Positions 13,816 through 23,345 of a stretch of 41,185 nt of DNA are shown one piece after another; positions within the stretch are counted from its first letter, which is position 1, and each line of letters begins with the position of its first letter. The notes under the pieces are model-generated. The model saw nothing but the letters and a program-made list of their open reading frames with translations. It made no database searches and was not told the DNA's origin. The DNA is taken from positions 1 to 41,185 of the forward strand of contig CALMTS010000104.1 of the NCBI GenBank assembly GCA_937872685.1, read 5' to 3'. This stretch comes from an uncultured Desulfomicrobium sp. GTDB taxonomy: Bacteria; Desulfobacterota; Desulfovibrionia; Desulfovibrionales; Desulfomicrobiaceae. Position numbers and translations under genes: made by a program.

Positions 13816-15288
13816 ATGGGAGAGAAGCAGAAGCGCAAGATGTTCATCAGCGTGTTGCCTGGTGAACAGGTCGAAGTGGCCATCATGGAAGATGGCATCG
13901 TGGTCGAATACTACGTCGAGATGCTCCACCAGAGCAAAACCAAGGGTAACATATATAAAGGAAAGATCCACAACGTGGACCAGGCCCTGCAGGCCGCCTT
14001 CATCAACTACGGAGCCGAGAAGAACGGCTTTCTGCAGGTCGACGAGGTTCATCCCGAATATTACCTGACCGACGTGCCCACGCGCGGCAAGTACCCGCCC
14101 CTGCAAAAGGTTCTGAAGCCGGGCCAGGAGGTGCTGGTGCAGGTCGTCAAGGAACCGGTGGGTTCCAAGGGTGCCTTCCTGACAACCTATCTGTCCATTC
14201 CCGGACGCTATTTCGTGCTCACCCCCGGCCGCGAGCAGCTCGGCATTTCCCGCAAGATCGAGGACGAGAAGGAGCGCGACCGCCTGAAGGAGGTCGTGGA
14301 GGAACTCAAGCTCGACGAAGGCCTGGGAGTCATCGTGCGGACGGTCAGCGAGGCCCAGAGCAAGAGCAGTCTGTCCAAGGACCTGCAGGTCCTGAAGCGC
14401 CTGTGGAAGGACATCCGCAAGAAAGGCATCTCTTCCGAGTCCCCGTCCCTGGTTTACGAGGAGAAGGATCTGGCCTTCCGAGCCATCCGCGATTACCTGA
14501 CCCCGGACATCGCCGAGTGCTGGGTGGATGACGAAGAGACCGCCAGGCAGATCACGGAATTCGCGACCCTTCTCTTTCCGCGCCGCAAGACGTTCATCAA
14601 GGTCCACAACGAGACGGAGAGGACGCTCTACGAGCGCTTCCGCATCGAGGCCCAGCTGCAGAAGATATTCAGCCGCTCGGTCAACCTGCCCAGCGGCGGC
14701 CAGCTGGTCATCGACCACACCGAGGCCCTGACGGCCATCGACATCAACTCCGGCAAGATCGGAGGCGAGAAGAATTTCAAGGAAATGGCCCTGCGCACCA
14801 ATATTGAAGCCGCAAGGGAAATCCCCAACCAGCTCATGCTGCGCGACATCGGCGGCCAGATCGTGGTGGACTTCATCGAGATGAAGGACGGCAAGCACAT
14901 CCGCGAAGTTGAAAAGGAGCTGCGCCAGGCCCTCAAGGTGGACCGGGCGCGGACGGACATCGGCCGCATCTCCAAGTTCGGCCTCCTTGAAATCGTGCGC
15001 CAGCGCCTGGGCACCTCGGCCCTGTCCGGGAGCCTGGAGCCCTGCCCTCACTGTTCCGGGGCCGGCACCCGCCGCAACCTTGAATGGCGTTCCATGCAGG
15101 CCCTCAAAGACCTCTACCGCGAATTGCGCAAAGACAAGCAGACCGAGCCCTTCACCTACATCACCGACGCGGACCTGATGCACTATCTCGTCAACCGCAA
15201 ACGCGAAAAACTCATGGAGTTCGAGCGGACATTCGAGCGCAAGATACATATCATGCCCTCGGCAACGCCCAACTGCGCATTTTGCTAG
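13816..15288 (+). CDS. rng: Ribonuclease E/G family endoribonuclease (short, RNase G type)
   Basis: 490 residues: the catalytic core only, without the long degradosome scaffold of E. coli RNase E. An S1 domain lies at about 40-125 (GNIYKGKIHNVDQALQAAFINYG). The 5'-sensor/RNase H-like part and DNase I-like subdomain hold the metal-binding Asp309 (LTAIDINSG) and Asp352 (IVVDFIEM). The Zn-link CPHC is at 410-413, which tethers the tetramer. It processes rRNA, tRNA precursors and mRNA. The start at 13816 has GAGGA 5 nt upstream; a TTG 12 nt earlier overlaps that site and is rejected. It heads an operon with queH, hemW and a DEAD-box helicase. Confidence 0.95.
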   Translation: MGEKQKRKMFISVLPGEQVEVAIMEDGIVVEYYVEMLHQSKTKGNIYKGKIHNVDQALQAAFINYGAEKNGFLQVDEVHPEYYLTDVPTRGKYPPLQKVLKPGQEVLVQVVKEPVGSKGAFLTTYLSIPGRYFVLTPGREQLGISRKIEDEKERDRLKEVVEELKLDEGLGVIVRTVSEAQSKSSLSKDLQVLKRLWKDIRKKGISSESPSLVYEEKDLAFRAIRDYLTPDIAECWVDDEETARQITEFATLLFPRRKTFIKVHNETERTLYERFRIEAQLQKIFSRSVNLPSGGQLVIDHTEALTAIDINSGKIGGEKNFKEMALRTNIEAAREIPNQLMLRDIGGQIVVDFIEMKDGKHIREVEKELRQALKVDRARTDIGRISKFGLLEIVRQRLGTSALSGSLEPCPHCSGAGTRRNLEWRSMQALKDLYRELRKDKQTEPFTYITDADLMHYLVNRKREKLMEFERTFERKIHIMPSATPNCAFC

Positions 15289-15296
15289 GTTCCCCG

Positions 15297-15845
15297 ATGA
15301 AGATTCTGGTTCACATGTGCTGTGGGCCGTGCGCCATCACACCTGTCCTGGCTCTCCTCGAGGCCGGGGCGGGTGTGACCGGCTTCTTCTACAACCCGAA
15401 CATCCACCCCCTGCAGGAATATCTGCGCCGTCGCGAAGGGGTGGCTCAGGTGGCCGAACGTCTCGGCATCCCGGTCATTTTCAAGGACGACGAGTACGAC
15501 CCCCAGATCTGGTTCAGGGCCGTGACCTTTCGTGAACCCAACCGTTGCGCCCCCTGCTACGCCCTGCGCCTGGAGCGGACCCTGTCCGTCGCCAGGCGCG
15601 GAGGATTCGACGCCTTCACGACCACGCTCCTGTACAGCAAGTTCCAGAAACACGACCAGATCAGGACCATGGGACAGGATATGGCCCAGGGTTCGGGAGT
15701 GGAATTTCACTATGAGGACTTCAGGACGGGGTGGAGCGAAGGCATCGCCAGGTCCAAGGACTGGGGAATCTACAGGCAGCAGTATTGCGGATGTCTCTAT
15801 AGCGAGTTCGAGCGATATTCCTCGGAGCTGCGCAGGAAGGCCTGA
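15297..15845 (+). CDS. queH: Epoxyqueuosine reductase QueH
   Basis: 182 residues. QueH performs the last step of queuosine synthesis in tRNA, reducing epoxyqueuosine, and is the non-homologous replacement for cobalamin-dependent QueG. The family Cys are all present: CCGPC (C8, C9, C12), RCAPC (C84, C87) and QYCGC (C164, C166), expected to bind a 4Fe-4S cluster and a second metal. FYNPNIHPLQEY is also typical. It starts 8 nt after the rng stop and ends 3 nt before hemW, so it is cotranscribed. The start Met directly precedes the conserved KILVHMCCGPC. Confidence 0.95.
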   Translation: MKILVHMCCGPCAITPVLALLEAGAGVTGFFYNPNIHPLQEYLRRREGVAQVAERLGIPVIFKDDEYDPQIWFRAVTFREPNRCAPCYALRLERTLSVARRGGFDAFTTTLLYSKFQKHDQIRTMGQDMAQGSGVEFHYEDFRTGWSEGIARSKDWGIYRQQYCGCLYSEFERYSSELRRKA

Positions 15846-15848
15846 GCC

Positions 15849-17018
15849 ATGCTGCTTTACATACATGTACCCTTTTGCGTGCGTAAATGCGGGTACTGCG
15901 CCTTTCACTCCGGCCCGTTTTCCCCTGCAGCGGCGGGAGAATACCTCGATTGCGTGCTGCGGGAGATGGACGGTTGGGGCAGAACCCTGGGGCGCGCCGC
16001 TGTGGAGACCGTCTATTTCGGGGGCGGGACACCATCGCTGCTGACGCCGGGCCAGATCGGGGCCATCCTTGACTCGGCCGCCAGAACCTTCCGTCTGGAG
16101 GAGGGGGCTGAGATCACGCTGGAGGCGAATCCCGAGTCGGCCCTGAAGTCCGGTTTTCTGGCGGCGGTGCGGGGGCTGGGCGTGAACCGCCTGAGTCTGG
16201 GCGTGCAGAGCCTGCGGGACGACCTGTTGGTCCGGCTGGGACGACCCCACGACAGCGCCCAGGCGCGGCGTGCGGCAGAAGCGGCCAGAGCGGCCGGGTT
16301 TTCCAACCTGAGCCTGGACATGATCTGGGGGCTGCCCGGGCAGGACGCCGCCATGTGGCTGGAAGATCTGGCCGGAGTCGTGGGTCTGGCCCCGGAGCAC
16401 ATGTCCTGCTACGGTTTGAGCCTGGAGGAGGGTGCGCCCCTGGCCGAGGCGGTTCGCGCCGGCCTGGCGGTGCTGCCAGAGGAGGAGGAAGCGGCCCGGA
16501 TGTACCTGGAGGGTTCGGCGTATCTCGAATCAGAGGGCTACGGCCACTACGAGATATCCAATTACGCCCGTCCCGGACGGGAGAGCCGGCACAACTGCGG
16601 CTACTGGTGCGGTCGGGACTATCTGGGGCTTGGGCCTGCGGCTGTGTCCACCCTGGACGGCAGGCGCTGGGCGAACCCTTCGGGCCTCGCCGATTACGCC
16701 TTGGTCGCGGCCGCAGGCGGGGCGCGGGACGAGGTGGAGGTCCTGAGCGACGACACGCGGCGACAGGAGATGGTCATGCTGGCCCTGCGCACGGGGGACG
16801 GACTTGACCTGGAAAAATTCATGGCAGCGACCGGAAGAGAGTTTCCGCGGCGCGACCCGGCTGTCGAGCAATTGTGCTCCAGCGGGCTGGTCCGCCTCGG
16901 CGCCGGTCGTCTTCAACTGACACGCGAAGGCATGCTGGTCAGCAACTCCGTCATCGAACTGGTGCTCGGAGTGGTGGATCGCATGCACGCAACAACTGCG
17001 CAGGAATCATATGACTGA
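15849..17018 (+). CDS. hemW: Radical SAM haem chaperone HemW
   Basis: 389 residues. It carries the HemW radical-SAM cluster C-x3-C-x2-C (C10, C14, C17), the GGGTPS motif, LEANPES, and the C-terminal RHNCGYW signature (H-N-x-x-Y-W) followed by YLGLGPAA. Known role: HemW is a haem chaperone delivering haem to respiratory proteins, and is often misannotated as oxygen-independent coproporphyrinogen oxidase HemN; the HNxxYW motif and lack of the HemN N-terminal extension separate them. It lies 3 nt after queH, and its stop overlaps the helicase start by 8 nt (ATGACTGA). Confidence 0.93.
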   Translation: MLLYIHVPFCVRKCGYCAFHSGPFSPAAAGEYLDCVLREMDGWGRTLGRAAVETVYFGGGTPSLLTPGQIGAILDSAARTFRLEEGAEITLEANPESALKSGFLAAVRGLGVNRLSLGVQSLRDDLLVRLGRPHDSAQARRAAEAARAAGFSNLSLDMIWGLPGQDAAMWLEDLAGVVGLAPEHMSCYGLSLEEGAPLAEAVRAGLAVLPEEEEAARMYLEGSAYLESEGYGHYEISNYARPGRESRHNCGYWCGRDYLGLGPAAVSTLDGRRWANPSGLADYALVAAAGGARDEVEVLSDDTRRQEMVMLALRTGDGLDLEKFMAATGREFPRRDPAVEQLCSSGLVRLGAGRLQLTREGMLVSNSVIELVLGVVDRMHATTAQESYD

Positions 17019-19131
17019 CACCAATGATTTTGGTGAGGCCCAAAACGGGGCATCCCAAACCGAGAATTTCGAAGGCAAGGCATTTTCCATGGCCGACCTG
17101 CCGCCCGTACTGCGGGCCGCGTCGCTCCGCCTGAACTGGACCGAGCTCATGCCGGTTCAGATCCAGACCATTCCGTACATGCTGGAAGGGACAGACGTCA
17201 TGGTTCAGTCCCAGACCGGCAGCGGCAAGACGGGCGCATTCCTGTTGCCCATCCTGAATCGCATCGACACCGGACTCGGCGCCCCCCAGGCGCTCGTTCT
17301 GGTTCCGACCCGCGAGCTCGCGGTGCAGGTCACCCGGGATGCCGAGGAACTGGGCAGGGAGTGCGGAGTCCGGCCAGTGTCCATCTATGGTGGCGTGGGC
17401 TACAAGGGCCAGATTCAGGGTCTGGAGAGCGGCTCGCAGCTCGTCATCGGGACGCCGGGCCGCATCCTGGACCATCTGCTCAAGGGTACTCTCAACCTGG
17501 ACAGGCTGAAGGTTCTCATCTTCGATGAAGCGGACCGCATGCTGTCCATGGGCTTCTACCCGGACATGAAACAGCTTCAGCGCTATTTGCCGCGCGGTCT
17601 GCAGTCGGCCATGTTCTCGGCGACGTACCCCGGTCATGTGAAGCGTCTGGCCCAGCAGTTTCTGAAGGATCCGGTTTTCGTCTCACTGAGCCAGGACCAG
17701 GTGCATGTCAGCGACGTTCTGCACGTGGTCTACAAGGTGCCGGCCATGCAGAAGAGCCGCATCCTGGTCAAGATCATCGAGCAGGAGAATCCGGCCTCGG
17801 CCATCATTTTCTGCAACACAAAGGCCGACGTTCACTTCGTTTCCACGGTGCTGCGACGCTTCGGGTACGACGTGGGCGAGATCAGCGCCGACTTGACCCA
17901 GGCCGCCCGCGAGGAGGTTTTGGAGAAGCTGCGTCTGAACAAGCTCAAATTCCTGGTGGCCACGGATGTGGCTGCCCGCGGCATCGACATCCACGAACTC
18001 TCCCATGTCTTCCAGTACCAGCCCCCCCAGGACCATGAAGCCTACGTGCACCGCACTGGCCGCACGGGGCGGGCCGGGGCCGCAGGCGTCGCCATTTCCT
18101 TTGTATCGGGCATGGAGGAGATCGAACTGGAGCAGATCGCCAAGAAATTCTCCATTCCCATGATCGAGCACGCGGTGCCGGCCGATGAAGAACTGGAGAC
18201 CCTCATATCACAGCGCGCCGTGTTCCTGCTGGAGTCGCGCCTGCGCAAGGCCGACAACATCCAGAAGGAGCGCATGCAGCGGTTCATGCGTACCGTGGGC
18301 GAACTGGCGGCCAATGATGATTCCCGCGCCCTGCTGGCCATGCTTGTGGACGAGTTCTATCAGGCCACGTTCCACGCTCCGCTTGAGCAGCCTTCGGAAA
18401 AGATGGTCGACATGATCCGTCCCGTGCCCGCCGAGCAGCGGGCTGCCGCCCCTGCCGAAGGCAGTCGGGCCGAAGGCGAGAAGCGTCGCCGCAAGCGTTC
18501 CCGCAAGAAGCCGGGCAACGGAGGGGAAGGCCGCGAACCCGGTCGCGCCGATACGCCGCAGGCCGTGCGCGAGGAGTCGGAAACTCCGCAAACCGTGCGC
18601 GAGGAAATGGAGATGCCGCAAACTCCGGACGAAGAGTCCGTGGCGCCGGTCCCGGCTCCTGCGCCGGTTGCCGTTGCGCAGCCTGCGCCTTCCCGGCCTT
18701 CCAGAGATGTTCGGCCGCCGGAAGCGGATCTGACGGGCGAGGAACTGGAAGACGTCGCCGACGAGGTTGCCGATGCCGGGCCAGAGGCTGCGGAAGGCCA
18801 GCCAGCACCGGCGCCCAAGAAGCGCAGACGCCGCCGTCCGAGGAAGTCTTCCGGCCAGAAAGTAGAAGGCGCCCGCGAGGGGACGGGTGAGGCTGGTGCC
18901 GGCGATGCGCCTGCGGCCCAGAGGCCTGCACCCGCAGAGTCCAGGCAGGGGACCGCGCCTGCGCCCAAGCCCCGGCCCAAGCCAGAGGCCAAGCCTGCGC
19001 CCAAGTCCGAGGACACGGCGTCCGCGCCCAAGGCGCCTCGCAGCGAGCCTGGCGGCAAGTCCGGTCGGAAGAAACCCGCAGAACAGCCGGCCACTCCGTC
19101 AAAACCCAAGAAAAAGATCTTCCTTGAATAA
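17011..19131 (+). CDS. DEAD-box RNA helicase with long basic low-complexity tail
   Basis: 706 residues. The core (about 20-400) has all motifs: Q-motif Gln50, TGSGKT (69-74), PTREL (99-103), TPGR (148-151), DEAD (172-175), SAT near 203, and HRTGRTGRAG near 350. It unwinds short RNA duplexes with ATP. Residues about 480-706 are Pro/Ala/Glu-rich and probably disordered, broken by three basic patches (KRRRKRSRKK, KKRRRRRPRK, KPKKK) and a 10-residue tandem repeat at 515-544. Such tails bind RNA or partner nucleases. It is cotranscribed with rng, so the two may act as a small RNA-processing unit. A CsdA/RhlE-like subfamily is plausible but no symbol is assigned. Confidence 0.95.
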   Translation: MTDTNDFGEAQNGASQTENFEGKAFSMADLPPVLRAASLRLNWTELMPVQIQTIPYMLEGTDVMVQSQTGSGKTGAFLLPILNRIDTGLGAPQALVLVPTRELAVQVTRDAEELGRECGVRPVSIYGGVGYKGQIQGLESGSQLVIGTPGRILDHLLKGTLNLDRLKVLIFDEADRMLSMGFYPDMKQLQRYLPRGLQSAMFSATYPGHVKRLAQQFLKDPVFVSLSQDQVHVSDVLHVVYKVPAMQKSRILVKIIEQENPASAIIFCNTKADVHFVSTVLRRFGYDVGEISADLTQAAREEVLEKLRLNKLKFLVATDVAARGIDIHELSHVFQYQPPQDHEAYVHRTGRTGRAGAAGVAISFVSGMEEIELEQIAKKFSIPMIEHAVPADEELETLISQRAVFLLESRLRKADNIQKERMQRFMRTVGELAANDDSRALLAMLVDEFYQATFHAPLEQPSEKMVDMIRPVPAEQRAAAPAEGSRAEGEKRRRKRSRKKPGNGGEGREPGRADTPQAVREESETPQTVREEMEMPQTPDEESVAPVPAPAPVAVAQPAPSRPSRDVRPPEADLTGEELEDVADEVADAGPEAAEGQPAPAPKKRRRRRPRKSSGQKVEGAREGTGEAGAGDAPAAQRPAPAESRQGTAPAPKPRPKPEAKPAPKSEDTASAPKAPRSEPGGKSGRKKPAEQPATPSKPKKKIFLE
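18553..18642 (+). repeat. Three 30-bp in-frame tandem repeats in the helicase tail
   Basis: Units at 18553-18582, 18583-18612 and 18613-18642 encode TPQAVREESE, TPQTVREEME and MPQTPDEESV. The first two are closely similar in DNA, the third more diverged. The unit number could vary between strains. Confidence 0.75.
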
Positions 19132-19133
19132 GC

Positions 19134-19161
19134 AAAAAACCCGGCCTGGCCGGGTTTTTTT
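19134..19161 (+). terminator. Rho-independent terminator of the rng-helicase operon
   Basis: Stem CCCGGC (19140-19145) with GCCGGG (19149-19154), a 3-nt loop, then seven T; an A run on the 5' side extends the pairing. It starts immediately after the helicase stop. Confidence 0.9.
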
Positions 19162-19350
19162 GACCGCTCGCGCATGGCCGCATCAGGCCGCTGGCGCCTG
19201 AGTCCGATGCGACGGCTTTGGTGTCGACGCGGGACTGGAATTCACGTATGAAGAAACGTGCAATGTCCGCTTTGAAAATGGCAGCGGCTCCCACTTCCGG
19301 AGATCTGGCCGGAGAGGGGCTTTGAGGTGCGCTGCAGGACTGGAGGCAAT

Positions 19351-19725
19351 ATGACACATGAACGACGCAAGAGAAGCCGCGTCAGCCTGGAATTCCCCCT
19401 GACCATAGCCTTCGAAGGCAAACGGGTGAGGGGGCGGGTCCATGACCTGAGCCTCAAGGGCCTGTCCTGCTCCACCGAGGAGTGGATTCTGCCCGGCAAG
19501 GAATGTGAGGTCACCCTGGAACTCGAATCGGGGCTGCGCATGCATATTCACGGGCGGATCATCCGGGCCGGTCAGGACGGGGCCATAGATTTCCTGCGCA
19601 TGGACGAGACAAGTTTCGCCCATCTGCGCAATCTGGTCCGGCTTTACGCCGAGGACGCGGACGTGGTCGATGAGGAGTTGCGCCGTCCCGCGTTCACACC
19701 GGAAGGCGAGCCTTTTCCAGAGTGA
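19351..19725 (+). CDS. Single-domain PilZ protein
   Basis: 124 residues. Both c-di-GMP-binding motifs are present: R-x3-R (R6 and R10 in RRKRSR) and D-x-S-x2-G (DLSLKG, 32-37). The remainder is the six-strand PilZ barrel and a C-terminal helix. It is probably a diffusible c-di-GMP receptor acting on motility or surface behaviour, but no effector gene is adjacent. The chosen ATG has GGAGG 6 nt upstream; the 24-nt longer frame does not. The 190 nt before it contain the previous terminator and no clear promoter. Its 3' end overlaps the end of ogt on the other strand by 32 nt. Confidence 0.92.
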   Translation: MTHERRKRSRVSLEFPLTIAFEGKRVRGRVHDLSLKGLSCSTEEWILPGKECEVTLELESGLRMHIHGRIIRAGQDGAIDFLRMDETSFAHLRNLVRLYAEDADVVDEELRRPAFTPEGEPFPE

Positions 19726-20173
19726 GCAGGGTCTTTTTCAGCGGAAGGCCGGGGCCGAAGCCGCCCAACCCCTGATTGCCGGCCAGCACGCGGTGGCAGG
19801 GGAAGAAGAGCGGCCAGGGATTTCTGGCCATGACCCCGCCCACGGCGCGCGCCGCGCGGGGCGAGCCGCACATGGCGGCCAGCCGGCCGTAGGTGGTGTG
19901 CGAGCCGCGGGGGACATGGCGGCGCAGGGTTTCCAGAACCAGGACGGAGAATGGGGTCAGACCTCGCAGATCCAGCGGCAGTTCCGGCCAGGTGTCGGTC
20001 TGGAGCCGGTCGTACCCTGTGATGAGTTCCCTGAGTTCGGCCCCGTAGGGTGAAAGGGGGCCGGAGGCCGGCCTGGGTTCGGGCGAGAGGTCGATGCCTG
20101 CCAGCAGCCCGCCGGCCCAGATGAAGGTGGCCGAGAACCAATCGTTGGTGAACGTCTCCGAAATCATGTTCAT
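19694..20173 (-). CDS. ogt: Methylated-DNA-protein cysteine methyltransferase
   Basis: 159 residues. It repairs O6-alkylguanine by suicidal transfer to Cys126 in FFPCHRVLAGNQGLGGFG (123-140), the complete active-site signature. The helix-turn-helix SHTTYGRLAAMCGSPRAARAVGG (91-113) supplies the arginine finger and DNA-binding helix. The N-terminal domain is short but present. The ATG overlaps the stop of the upstream radical SAM gene by 4 nt (ATGA), so translation is coupled; a second in-frame Met lies 2 codons later. Ada-type regulatory domains are absent. No terminator separates it from the convergent PilZ gene. Confidence 0.93.
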   Translation of the reverse strand: MNMISETFTNDWFSATFIWAGGLLAGIDLSPEPRPASGPLSPYGAELRELITGYDRLQTDTWPELPLDLRGLTPFSVLVLETLRRHVPRGSHTTYGRLAAMCGSPRAARAVGGVMARNPWPLFFPCHRVLAGNQGLGGFGPGLPLKKTLLTLEKARLPV

Positions 20174-21123
20174 CCGTTTTCCCGCCCGTCGAGATTGAAC
20201 CACTCTGAAAGGGGCATCCCGAGCGCCTTGCCCTGCCACACATCCGACTCCAGCAGACATTGTTTCGTTGCGTTGAGGTATTTCGTCTTGTCCAGAGCCC
20301 AGCCGGGTGCGGCCAGTTCGCTGGCATCCGGATCCGAGTTCAGGCGGTGCACGACGATGTCCGGCCGCAAGAGCGTGAGCCCCCGCACGAGCCAGGTCAG
20401 GGAGTCGGCCTGCGAGAGGGGCTCCAACTCCCCATCCCGCCACTGCCTTTCCAGGACTGTCCCCCGGCAAATGTAGAGATTATGGATTTTGATGCCGGAT
20501 ACAGGCAGGCTGTTGACAACGGCCAGGGTTTGTTCGAAGTCCGCCAGGGTCTCGCCGGGCAGGCCCGTGATGACGTGGGCGCAGACCTTGACGCCCGAAT
20601 CTCCGGCCTTTTTGGCCCATTCGGCGAAGCAGGCCGCGTCGTGGCCGCGGTTGATACGCCGCAGGGTTTTGTCGTGGGCCGACTGCAGGCCCAGGTCGAG
20701 CCAGACCTCCTCGAATGGCGCGTCGCGCAGTATGGCGAGCTTTTCTTCGTCCAGGCAATCCGGCCTCGTGCCGACGGCGATTCCTGCCAGGTCCGGCAGT
20801 CCGGCAAGTTCCCGCATCATGCCCCGCAGGCGGTCGGCCGGTCCGTAAGTGTTGGAGAAGGACTGGATGTAGCCCATGAAGCGCACGTCCTTTTCGCGGG
20901 TGAGCATGCGCTCGCGGGCGGTGAGGAATTGCCTGCGCAAGGGCTGGGTCCCGGCCAATCCCGTGCCGGAGCCTTTCTCGTTGCAGAAGGTGCACCCCCC
21001 GGCCGAGATGAGCCCGTCGCGATTTGGGCAGGAACTGCCTGCGTCCAGCGCGATCTTGCGGACCCTGCATCCGAAGCGTCGCCGGAAATAGACCGAGAGG
21101 GGATAGAAGCGGTTTGGTGACAT
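20170..21123 (-). CDS. YhcC-family (TIGR01212) radical SAM protein
   Basis: 317 residues. The 4Fe-4S cluster motif is C-x11-C-x2-C (C32, C44, C47), in CPNRDG then GGCTFCNE, the unusual spacing of the YhcC/TIGR01212 family. Later family blocks are YIQSFSNTYGP, AVGTRPDCL, LDLGLQSAHDKTLRRINRGHD and HVITGLPGE. The family resembles the Elp3-like radical SAM enzymes but no firm reaction is known to me. There is no good ribosome site before the ATG at 21123. It lies upstream of and coupled to ogt; divergent from mreB. Confidence 0.9.
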   Translation of the reverse strand: MSPNRFYPLSVYFRRRFGCRVRKIALDAGSSCPNRDGLISAGGCTFCNEKGSGTGLAGTQPLRRQFLTARERMLTREKDVRFMGYIQSFSNTYGPADRLRGMMRELAGLPDLAGIAVGTRPDCLDEEKLAILRDAPFEEVWLDLGLQSAHDKTLRRINRGHDAACFAEWAKKAGDSGVKVCAHVITGLPGETLADFEQTLAVVNSLPVSGIKIHNLYICRGTVLERQWRDGELEPLSQADSLTWLVRGLTLLRPDIVVHRLNSDPDASELAAPGWALDKTKYLNATKQCLLESDVWQGKALGMPLSEWFNLDGRENG

Positions 21124-21301
21124 GCTTGGTATGATTGGGTTTTGTCCTGGCCGGTGGCGGTGGTTGCCTGTGCCGTTATCTTCTGATAGTCAGAGCGGCT
21201 CGTTATACGTCATTATTTTTGGCCCATTGGCCCGTGTTCCGCCTTGGCATGTCCCGGGAACGACCGCTCCCTTTGCGAGTGAACCGTGCTGAACATGATA
21301 A

Positions 21302-22354
<1,053 letters not shown>

Positions 22355-22358
22355 ACGT

Positions 22359-23345
22359 ATGTCTACCCGCTTCAAATACCTGCTCCTGTTTTTTTTCCTT
22401 CCGCTTTTTCTCTACTTTTCCATGTACACATGGAACTGGAAGACCGGTTATCTGGACCGGCTCGCCGCCATGACCGGGCTGGATGTCGCCGGCTGGATCA
22501 TGGCGCCGGGGCGCTGGTTGCAGAACAACGTCGACGAGTTCTGGTCCCGCTACGTGTACCTGGTCGGGGTGCGGCAGGAAAACGAGGACCTGACCCTGCG
22601 GGTCCGTGACCTGGAGATGGAGTTGGCCCGCATCTCCGAAAAGGCCAAGTCCGCGGACCGCATGACGTCCCTGCTCCGATTCAGCCCCGAGGCGTCGTGG
22701 GAGAAGCGCGGGGGCAGGGTCATCGGCCAGCGTCTCGGCCCCAATGCCATTCTGGAGACCATCCTCATAGATCTTGGCTCGGCGCATGGTATTCATGCCA
22801 ACGATCCCGTCATTTCCCCGCGGGGGGTGGTGGGACGCATCGCCAAGCCAGGACTTCATTTTTCCTCGGTTCTGCTGCTTTCCGACGCCACGAGCCGGAT
22901 TCCGGTCATCACCAGCGACGGCCGCGTGCCGGCTATCGTCCAGGGGCAGGGTCCCGGGGCGTTCCTTGAGGTCAAATTCATCCCTCGCAACGACCCCGTC
23001 AGTCCGGGAGAACTCCTGCTCAGTTCCGGGCAGGGCGGAGTTTTTCCCAAGGGCATTCCCGTGGCCAGGGTTGTCGAGGTCACGCCTGCCGATGTTTCCC
23101 TGTTCCAGAAGGTCTACGCCGAGCCTTTGCTGGCGCTGCGATATTATGAAGAGTTGCTGGTCCTGAGCCGCACGGACGGATTTGACCCGGCAGGGCCCGT
23201 GGTCAACGCGACCGGCGTGGGAGACGCGTCCGGCAATTCCACCACCGCCCCGGCGGAAAAACCTGCGGAGAACGCCTCGACACCCGCCGCGCCCGAGGCG
23301 CAGCCTCCCAAGGCGACCCGCCATCCCGTGCGAAAGAGATCGTGA
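22359..23345 (+). CDS. mreC: Rod shape-determining protein MreC
   Basis: 328 residues. One N-terminal membrane anchor (about 6-24), then a coiled coil (about 65-100: NEDLTLRVRDLEMELARISEKA) and the two-lobed periplasmic beta domain (about 115-270), with VIGQRLGPNAILETILIDLGSAHGI and DPVISPRGVVGRI as family blocks. The last about 60 residues are a Pro/Ala-rich tail ending in basic residues. MreC activates PBP2/RodA in the elongasome. It begins 4 nt after mreB, and its TGA overlaps the mreD GTG. Confidence 0.95.
   Translation: MSTRFKYLLLFFFLPLFLYFSMYTWNWKTGYLDRLAAMTGLDVAGWIMAPGRWLQNNVDEFWSRYVYLVGVRQENEDLTLRVRDLEMELARISEKAKSADRMTSLLRFSPEASWEKRGGRVIGQRLGPNAILETILIDLGSAHGIHANDPVISPRGVVGRIAKPGLHFSSVLLLSDATSRIPVITSDGRVPAIVQGQGPGAFLEVKFIPRNDPVSPGELLLSSGQGGVFPKGIPVARVVEVTPADVSLFQKVYAEPLLALRYYEELLVLSRTDGFDPAGPVVNATGVGDASGNSTTAPAEKPAENASTPAAPEAQPPKATRHPVRKRS

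Noticed and set aside
15849-17018. Coproporphyrinogen III dehydrogenase HemN
   Set aside because: The H-N-x-x-Y-W motif and short N-terminus mark HemW.
18480-19100. CRISPR-like or other repeat array in the helicase tail
   Set aside because: The repeats are in-frame coding units without spacers.
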